DNA from: Shewanella sp. HN-41
GTDB taxonomy: Bacteria > Pseudomonadota > Gammaproteobacteria > Enterobacterales > Shewanellaceae
Assembly (NCBI RefSeq): GCF_000217915.1
Contig: NZ_AFOZ01000037.1
Span: 151,151 to 215,150, forward strand
Direction of reading: 5' to 3'
DNA length: 64,000 nucleotides
In this document: positions 58,312 to 64,000 of the stretch, one piece after another
Layout: each line of letters starts with the position of its first letter
How positions within the stretch are numbered: the stretch's first letter is position 1
Made by a program: the position numbers and the translations under genes
Notes under the pieces: generated by a model
The model's database searches: none
Told to the model about the DNA's origin: nothing
Seen by the model: only the letters and a program-made list of their open reading frames with translations

Positions 58312-59568
58312 ATGAACCTTCAAACTATTAGTCGCATTCCTTTTTGGCAAAAAGTCCTCGCAGGTTTTATTTTAGGGGCGCTTGTTGGCGTCATTTTAGG
58401 AGAAACAGCGACCGTACTGAAACCCTTAGGTGACTTATTTATCAGTGCTATCAAGATGTTGGTTGCACCTTTGGTATTCTGTGCCATTGCTGTAAGTATT
58501 ACCTCCCTAGGTTCGCAGATCAGCTTGAAGCGCCTGAGTTTAAAGACCTTAGGACTATTTATGCTAACGGGCACCATCGCTTCATTGATAGGTTTAGCCG
58601 TGGGCTCGATGATCGATATGGGCGGCACTATGGAGCTAACAGCAACCGAAGTGCGCGAGCGAAACATTCCTGGCTTTGCACAGGTTTTACTCGATATGAT
58701 CCCAGTGAACCCTTTCGCTTCTTTAGCTGAAGGTAAGGTACTGCAGATTATTGTGTTTGCCGCTTTAGTTGGAATCGCTATCAATAAAGTGGGTGAGAAA
58801 GCCGAACCACTGAAGCGCACCATAGAAGCCGGTGCTGAAGTCATGTTCCAACTGACTCGCATGGTGTTAAAGCTAACCCCTATCGGTGTATTTGGCTTAA
58901 TGGCTTGGGTTGTCGGCGCATATGGTTTATCGACCCTCTTACCCCTAGGTAAATTTATCGCCGCTATCTATATTGCGGCGCTCATCCACATGATTTTTAT
59001 CTACGGGGGCTTAGTTAAATTTGCCGCAGGCTTAAGCCCAGTGCAGTTTTTCCGTAAAGCTATGCCTGCACAATTGGTAGCTTTTAGTACTTCCTCAAGT
59101 TTTGGCACATTACCCGCGAGCACTCGTGCCGTTGAAACGATGGGAGTATCAAAGCGCTATAGTGCCTTTGTGATGCCATTAGGCGCCACCATGAATATGG
59201 ATGGTTGTGGTGGAATTTACCCCGCGATAGCCGCTATCTTTATCGCCCAGATTTATAATATTCCCCTCGATACCTTGGATTATGTGATGATTGCCGTCAC
59301 AGCCACTGTTGCATCAGTGGGAACCGCAGGGGTCCCAGGCAGTGCAATGGTGATGCTGACTGTCACCTTAGGTGTGATTGGTTTACCACTTGAAGGCATT
59401 GCCTTTATTGCCGCGATTGACCGTATTATCGATATGATCCGTACTGCAACCAATGTGACGGGCGATATGATGACCGCAGTAGTGATCGGCAAATCAGAAA
59501 ATGAGCTCGATGAAGCGCAGTTTTACTCGAATGACACACAAGAGACGGCGCCAGCCAGTGCTCAGTAA
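58312..59568 (+). CDS. Dicarboxylate/amino acid:cation symporter (DAACS family)
   Basis: This 418-aa transporter has 8 helices plus two re-entrant hairpins. The signatures STSSSFGTLPAST (HP1) and PLGATMNMDGCGGIY (TM7), SVGTAGVPGSAMVML (HP2) and IAAIDRIIDMIRTATNVTGD (TM8) all fit GltP/DctA-type symporters. It carries glutamate, aspartate or C4-dicarboxylates with H+ or Na+. ATG 58312 is favoured over the TTG at 58300. It is monocistronic with its own terminator. Confidence 0.92.
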   Translation: MNLQTISRIPFWQKVLAGFILGALVGVILGETATVLKPLGDLFISAIKMLVAPLVFCAIAVSITSLGSQISLKRLSLKTLGLFMLTGTIASLIGLAVGSMIDMGGTMELTATEVRERNIPGFAQVLLDMIPVNPFASLAEGKVLQIIVFAALVGIAINKVGEKAEPLKRTIEAGAEVMFQLTRMVLKLTPIGVFGLMAWVVGAYGLSTLLPLGKFIAAIYIAALIHMIFIYGGLVKFAAGLSPVQFFRKAMPAQLVAFSTSSSFGTLPASTRAVETMGVSKRYSAFVMPLGATMNMDGCGGIYPAIAAIFIAQIYNIPLDTLDYVMIAVTATVASVGTAGVPGSAMVMLTVTLGVIGLPLEGIAFIAAIDRIIDMIRTATNVTGDMMTAVVIGKSENELDEAQFYSNDTQETAPASAQ

Positions 59569-59581
59569 CAATTGAATATCG

Positions 59582-59606
59582 AAAGACCGCTACGGCGGTC
59601 TTTTTT
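59582..59606 (+). terminator. Terminator after the DAACS gene
   Basis: AAAGACCGC-TACG-GCGGTCTTTTTT, 13 bases after the stop, is a strong GC stem with T6. Confidence 0.9.
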
Positions 59607-59735
59607 ATGGGGAAATAACAACCAATAACCCGTGGGATACCTATAAAATCAAAATCGATTACCACCAATAAGATCAAACTGTTAAACTCATTGATACCAG
59701 ACTGCTATGATGCTAAACAAAAAAGTTGAGCCATT

Positions 59736-59903
59736 ATGACTAAACTCTTTTTAATCCCGTTGATACTGTGTTTGCTATGGACACTGTTTTTAAAAGCCAA
59801 TGGACTTCCCCTCGCCCAGGGCAAACGCGGATTCATTTATATTATCGCCATCTGTGGGACTTTGATTTTACTATTGATGCTATTACTGTGGCTGACCGCA
59901 TAA
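59736..59903 (+). CDS. Small two-helix membrane protein, 55 aa
   Basis: This short gene starts at ATG 59736. It has two hydrophobic segments (LFLIPLILCLLWTLFL and FIYIIAICGTLILLLMLLLWLTA) joined by a polar Lys/Arg loop, a plausible hairpin membrane protein. TTGAG lies seven bases before the ATG, a weak ribosome site. It starts 130 bases after the DAACS terminator and ends where the oad terminator begins. Unknown family. Confidence 0.5.
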   Translation: MTKLFLIPLILCLLWTLFLKANGLPLAQGKRGFIYIIAICGTLILLLMLLLWLTA

Positions 59904-59931
59904 AAAAGCCTACTCGTCCTGAGTAGGCTGT
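59904..59931 (-). terminator. Terminator after the oadGAB operon
   Basis: AGCCTACTC-aggac-GAGTAGGCT on the minus strand is followed by T6, 20 bases after the oadB stop. Confidence 0.85.
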
Positions 59932-59948
59932 TAGTTAAGCCGCTGCCG

Positions 59949-61079
59949 TTAGCCAAGCACGGCGAGTAATATCCCTGCCGCAACCGCCGAGCCTAATACT
60001 CCAGCCACATTCGGCCCCATGGCGTGCATCAACAGGAAGTTATGCTGATTCGCTTCCAATCCCACTTTGTTTACGACTCGCGCCGCCATAGGCACCGCCG
60101 ACACACCAGCGGCACCGATCAATGGATTTACTTTTCCCCCCGACAACTTACACATCAGTTTTGCCATTAACACACCTGCGGCAGTGCCAATACTAAATGC
60201 TAAGGCCCCTAAAATTAAAATGCCTAAAGTTTCGACACGCAAAAATTGCTCGGCGGAAAGTTTAGATCCCACAGCTAAACCTAAAAATATAGTCACGATA
60301 TTAATAAGCTCGTTTTGCGCCGTTTTTGATAATCTATCCACCACGCCAGATTCACGCATCAAGTTACCAAGGCAAAACATGCCCACTAAAGGCGTCGCCG
60401 CAGGTAAGAATAGAATCGTTAGCCCCAGCACCATCAAAGGGAAAATAATCTTTTCCTTCTTACTGACCTCACGTAGCTGCTCCATTTTAATTTCACGCTC
60501 AGCTTGGGTGGTCAGTAAACGCATGATCGGCGGTTGAATAATAGGGACTAAGGCCATGTAGGAATAGGCCGCAACCGCAATCGCCCCCAATAGTTCAGGA
60601 GCCAACTTTGAAGCGAGGAATATCGCCGTAGGCCCATCGGCGCCACCAATAATGGCAATCGCCGCCGCATCTTTCATGGTGAACTCAAAGCCAGGGACTA
60701 AGTTAAGCGCTATCGCGCCAATCAGTGTCGCAAAAATGCCAAACTGCGCCGCCGCCCCTAACAACAGGGTTTTAGGATTCGCAATCAAAGCACTAAAGTC
60801 AGTCAACGCACCTACGCCCATAAAGATCAACAACGGGAACACCCCAGTCTCAATCCCCACGTGATAGGCGTAATACAGCATGCCACCTTCTTCGGTAAAT
60901 CCCGCATGGGGAATATTTGCCAGCACTGCGCCAAAACCAATTGGTAGCAACAACAAAGGCTCAAACCCACGCACGATGGCGAGATACAAAAGCAAAGCGC
61001 CCACTGCCATCATCAGCACTTGCCCGCCCGTAAAGTGAGCAATCCCTGTTTCAGCCCAAAAAGCCATTAAACCTTCCAT
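59949..61079 (-). CDS. oadB: Oxaloacetate decarboxylase beta subunit (Na+ pump)
   Basis: This 376-aa integral membrane subunit couples decarboxylation of carboxybiotin to Na+ export. Eleven or so helices are predicted. It has [21 protein letters not shown], the conserved functional Asp region, and [19 protein letters not shown] at the C-terminus. GGAG precedes ATG 61079. It lies nine bases after oadA in the operon oadG-oadA-oadB. Confidence 0.95.
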   Translation of the reverse strand: MEGLMAFWAETGIAHFTGGQVLMMAVGALLLYLAIVRGFEPLLLLPIGFGAVLANIPHAGFTEEGGMLYYAYHVGIETGVFPLLIFMGVGALTDFSALIANPKTLLLGAAAQFGIFATLIGAIALNLVPGFEFTMKDAAAIAIIGGADGPTAIFLASKLAPELLGAIAVAAYSYMALVPIIQPPIMRLLTTQAEREIKMEQLREVSKKEKIIFPLMVLGLTILFLPAATPLVGMFCLGNLMRESGVVDRLSKTAQNELINIVTIFLGLAVGSKLSAEQFLRVETLGILILGALAFSIGTAAGVLMAKLMCKLSGGKVNPLIGAAGVSAVPMAARVVNKVGLEANQHNFLLMHAMGPNVAGVLGSAVAAGILLAVLG

Positions 61080-61087
61080 AATGACTC

Positions 61088-62896
61088 CTACGCCAAGGCC
61101 AGTAATTGAGAACCCACAGAAACAGAGTCACCTTCTTTCACCCAGAGCTTAGCGATAATGCCATCGCCCTGAGCACGAATTTCAGTTTCCATTTTCATGG
61201 CTTCTAAGATAATCACAACATCCCCTTCTCGGACTCGATCGCCAGGAGAAACATGCACTTTGAAGATATTCCCCGATAAAGGTGCACTCATTTCAAGAGT
61301 GATCTCACCGTGGCTTGCCGCTGGCCTAGTGGTATTAGAAGGTTGGATAGGCGTGGCAGCTTGGCCCTGCGGCTGGATCTGGCTTATTTCACCGCCAGCC
61401 GTCACTTCAACCACATATTCTTGTCCTTCAACTTTCACCGTATAGATTTCACTACCATTGGTCAGTGTTGGTGCAGAGGACAAGACTTCGGGTTTTGGTT
61501 CAAAAGCACTTGGATTATTACGATTTTTTAAGAACTGTAGCCCTATCTGCGGGAAGAGCGCATAGGTCAGCACATCATCGTCATGCTCTGATGATAGGAG
61601 AATGCCTTGTTCCTGCGCTTTTTGGGTCAACTCTAATCTTAACTTAACCAGCTCCGGCATTAATAGATCCGCAGGGCGACACGTAATGGCTTCGGCTCCT
61701 TGGAGTACTCTCGCTTGTAATTGGGAATCGACTGGCGCAGGCGTTGCACCATATTCGCCCTTGAGCACACCTTCAGTCTCTTTGGTCAGTGACTTATAAC
61801 GCTCGCCCATCAACACATTAATGACCGCCTGCGATCCGACAATCTGTGATGTAGGCGTAACTAAGGGCAAGAATCCCAAATCGGCACGAACACGGGGAAT
61901 TTCCTCCAAGACTAAGTCCATCTTATCGGCCGCACCTTGTTCCTTAAGTTGGCTCTCCATATTGGTCAGCATGCCACCAGGCACTTGTGCTCGTAAGATA
62001 CGCGAATCGATGCCTTTTAGGGCACCTTCAAATTTAGCGTACTTCTTGCGCACTTCACGGAAATAAGCGGCAATCTCCTCAAGCAGCACCATATCGTAAC
62101 CCGTTGCGCGCTCAGTATCTTCTACCATGGCAATAACGGTTTCTGTTGCCGTATGACCATAGGTTTGGCTCATAGAGGAAATTGCCGTATCGAGCACATC
62201 AACGCCCGCTTCAATCGCTTTCTGATAAGTGGCAGTACTCAGCCCAGTCGTTGCATGACAATGCATTGACAGCACAAGTTGCGTCTGGGATTTTAGTCGG
62301 CTGATAAGCTCAAAAGCTTCCATTGGCTTAAGCAATCCCGCCATATCTTTGATACACAAAGAGTCACACCCCATATCCTCGAGGCGTTTCGCCATATCCA
62401 CCCAAGTATCAATCGTATGGACAGGGCTCGTAGTATAGGAAATCGTTCCCTGGGCATGGCCGCCCACTTGACGCACCGCTTTAACGGCAGTCTCAAGATT
62501 TCTTACATCATTCATCGCATCAAAAATGCGGAAAACATCGACGCCATTGGTATGGGCACGTTCGACAAAACGCCACACTAGATCATCAGCATAGTGGCGA
62601 TAACCCAATAAATTTTGGCCCCGCAGCAACATTTGCTGTGGTGTATTTGGCATGGCCTTCTTCAGCTCACGAATTCTGTCCCAGGGATCTTCGCCAAGAT
62701 AACGAATACAGGCATCAAAAGTCGCACCACCCCAAGACTCCAGCGACCAGAAACCGATCTGATCGAGCAATGGTGCTATGGGTAACATGTCGTCGATTCT
62801 TAAACGGGTAGCTAAGATCGACTGATGCGCGTCACGTAAAACGACATCGGTTAATACTAATGGCTTTGGTGCCACTGCTGAACATACTGAATTCAT
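61088..62896 (-). CDS. oadA: Oxaloacetate decarboxylase alpha subunit (biotin)
   Basis: This subunit of about 602 aa has an N-terminal carboxyltransferase TIM barrel ([44 protein letters not shown]), a Pro/Thr-rich linker, and a C-terminal biotinyl domain with the biotinylated Lys in EAMKMETEI, about 35 residues from the end. It transfers CO2 from oxaloacetate to biotin. I choose ATG 62896 with GGGGAG before it; ATG 62908 overlaps the oadG stop (TAATG) and is the alternative. Confidence 0.95.
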   Translation of the reverse strand: MNSVCSAVAPKPLVLTDVVLRDAHQSILATRLRIDDMLPIAPLLDQIGFWSLESWGGATFDACIRYLGEDPWDRIRELKKAMPNTPQQMLLRGQNLLGYRHYADDLVWRFVERAHTNGVDVFRIFDAMNDVRNLETAVKAVRQVGGHAQGTISYTTSPVHTIDTWVDMAKRLEDMGCDSLCIKDMAGLLKPMEAFELISRLKSQTQLVLSMHCHATTGLSTATYQKAIEAGVDVLDTAISSMSQTYGHTATETVIAMVEDTERATGYDMVLLEEIAAYFREVRKKYAKFEGALKGIDSRILRAQVPGGMLTNMESQLKEQGAADKMDLVLEEIPRVRADLGFLPLVTPTSQIVGSQAVINVLMGERYKSLTKETEGVLKGEYGATPAPVDSQLQARVLQGAEAITCRPADLLMPELVKLRLELTQKAQEQGILLSSEHDDDVLTYALFPQIGLQFLKNRNNPSAFEPKPEVLSSAPTLTNGSEIYTVKVEGQEYVVEVTAGGEISQIQPQGQAATPIQPSNTTRPAASHGEITLEMSAPLSGNIFKVHVSPGDRVREGDVVIILEAMKMETEIRAQGDGIIAKLWVKEGDSVSVGSQLLALA

Positions 62897-62907
62897 ACTG
62901 CTCCCCA

Positions 62908-63171
62908 TTATTTTGCGTGCGAACGAAATTGCTGAACGGCTAAGGTAATTGCAGCCACCACTTTGGGATCTAAAGTGCTAGCATTCGCAGTCGATTCTGA
63001 TGCTCCACGCGGTGGATTAACTGCAATTTTGCTATTCACCGCCTCAGTTGCACACCATTTTGCGACCACATGGACGCCCAAAATAAGTACACTTAAAAAC
63101 AAGTACACCAACCCCATCCCCAAAACCATAATGCCAACGGCATCGATTAGCTGCCCAGTTAACTCCCCCAT
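62908..63171 (-). CDS. oadG: Oxaloacetate decarboxylase gamma subunit
   Basis: This 87-aa membrane subunit anchors alpha to beta. It has one membrane span ([20 protein letters not shown]) and a cytoplasmic C-terminus that usually binds zinc. I choose ATG 63171 because AAGGAG lies upstream; the ORF from 63201 is not conserved. It is the first gene of the oad operon. Confidence 0.9.
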   Translation of the reverse strand: MGELTGQLIDAVGIMVLGMGLVYLFLSVLILGVHVVAKWCATEAVNSKIAVNPPRGASESTANASTLDPKVVAAITLAVQQFRSHAK

Positions 63172-63930
63172 ATCCCTACAACTCCTTACTAATGAATACA
63201 TTACTCATAAAAATTTTGATGGCTTTGGTTTCCAACGCTGAACTAAGAAACTCACTTTCCGCTGAGCCCACAAACACCAAAGCATACAAAATCACATTTA
63301 AAGATTATTCATTCACAACAGGTGAAGTACACCCTCACATTTACCGCTATTAAACATACCTAATTGAGGCAAACAACACCACAATAATGTAAATTGGTCT
63401 TACCAACATTAGTGAATTTATTGAGTACCATTGATGATTTCACATTAATTACTCTTTTAAATGTATATTCATCAGCTTAAAGCAGTAAACAATGAACCTA
63501 GCCCAGATATAATCTAAATGAAAACATCACTCCTTTGCTCAGGAATGAAACAATTGCCAGCAAACTGCACATTGATAATTTATGCAAAATGGCGTCTCTG
63601 TATTCCAACTTAGGTGACAACAATAGAAAGAGGTCTAAAACAACAATTCGAGTATGCCCATATCATTGACCTAGACTATTCGGCAGCGGGTAAAACAGAA
63701 GCTCAGCCAACATCAGGCGATGATTTCTCAGCGCCGTCAGAATGGAGCAAGTGTTTCTAGGGATGAAGCTATAGTGGGGTTTGCAGCCATACATGGAATG
63801 ACTCTATCAGCGATACAAAGCGCTTAATAAAAACATGCTTAAATGATTGGACCGTGATGACTAAATTTTGATGAGAATAGGGATAAATGGGGCTATAGAG
63901 CGGGATGTTATAAAGTCCTAAATACAGATG
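63172..63930. other. Upstream region of oadG; no confident gene
   Basis: About 760 bp hold the oad promoter, a PdhR-like box (63391-63409) and AT-rich DNA. A 48-codon GTG ORF (63614-63760) has no clear ribosome site and no recognisable product. Nothing else coding is convincing on either strand. Confidence 0.5.
63391..63409. promoter_or_regulatory. PdhR-like operator upstream of oadGAB
   Basis: On the minus strand TTGGTAAGACCAATT matches the E. coli pdhR box (AATTGGTAAGACCAATT) except for its first two bases. It lies about 220 bases before oadG. PdhR responds to pyruvate, the product of the encoded decarboxylase. Confidence 0.6.
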
Positions 63931-63931
63931 C

Positions 63932-63956
63932 AAAAAAACCAGCTTATTCAGCTGGC
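63932..63956 (-). terminator. Terminator of a minus-strand gene extending past the right edge
   Basis: CCAGC-tgaataa-GCTGG on the minus strand is followed by T7. A gene must end between here and 64000; all three minus frames contain stops (TAATAA at 63985-63980 is the tidiest), so the reading frame is undecided. Confidence 0.65.
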
Positions 63957-64000
63957 TTCGTCACTGCTCTTTTCAGAGCTTATTAGGCGCTTGGCGATGA

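Noticed and set aside
63614..63760. 48-codon GTG ORF upstream of oadG
   Set aside because: No ribosome site, no recognisable domain, and in an AT-rich promoter region.

Overview
The window looks like a chromosomal segment of a Shewanella species close to S. oneidensis. The evidence is family-level: a pilVWX-pilY1-pilE-tapY2 cluster, a TonB receptor/SapC/flavin-halogenase locus beside a LacI-type (NagR-like) regulator, HexR-type operators before central-carbon genes, and a DUF3545 protein. No rRNA, tRNA, CRISPR array, prophage or complete IS element is visible. Most of the window is ordinary core chromosome.

Layout: (1) 1-12160 is a sugar-sensing and uptake locus, probably for chitin oligosaccharides or N-acetylglucosamine (GlcNAc). 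On the minus strand it has a chemoreceptor translationally coupled to a periplasmic binding protein, then halogenase-like flavoprotein / SapC / second halogenase-like flavoprotein, then a TonB-dependent receptor. On the plus strand it has a frameshifted TSUP permease and a LacI-family regulator. Three near-identical palindromes (TGACARCGYTGTC core) at 2894, 3038 and 10775 tie these units together. (2) 12228-14051 holds NDH-2 and a P-II protein. (3) 14298-22053 holds two FimT-like prepilins and the minor-pilin/PilY1 operon. (4) 22267-29583 is the conserved murJ-ribF-ileS-lspA-fkpB-ispH operon, with murJ interrupted by a one-base homopolymer frameshift; rpsT lies divergent. (5) 30163-34400 holds an ArsR/HlyU-like regulator, an M28 peptidase lipoprotein, YaaA and an alanine/Na+ symporter. 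(6) 34763-41430 holds phosphoketolase, an OmpA-like porin, transaldolase and glucose-6-phosphate isomerase. HexR-like boxes precede xfp and tal-pgi. (7) 41643-45970 holds a DUF3545 protein, a hemerythrin-like protein and a VWA protein / ECF sigma / anti-sigma-like operon. (8) 45991-46311 is a 321-bp MITE-like element with 19-bp terminal inverted repeats. (9) 46499-58037 holds a SulP transporter, purEK, a small membrane protein coupled to a GAF-GGDEF protein, an SLT-like lipoprotein, gshA, an M16 peptidase and a YqaA-like protein. (10) 58312-63171 holds a DAACS symporter, an unlisted 55-aa membrane protein and oadGAB. A PdhR-like box lies upstream of oadG.

How it fits together (inference): GlcNAc catabolism ends at fructose-6-phosphate, which is the substrate shared by pgi, tal and phosphoketolase in the same window under HexR-like control. 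Na+ appears as a coupling ion more than once: oxaloacetate decarboxylase pumps it, and the alanine symporter and possibly the dicarboxylate symporter use it. Two genes (TSUP permease, murJ) carry single-base errors in T-runs, which suggests sequencing error or recent decay.
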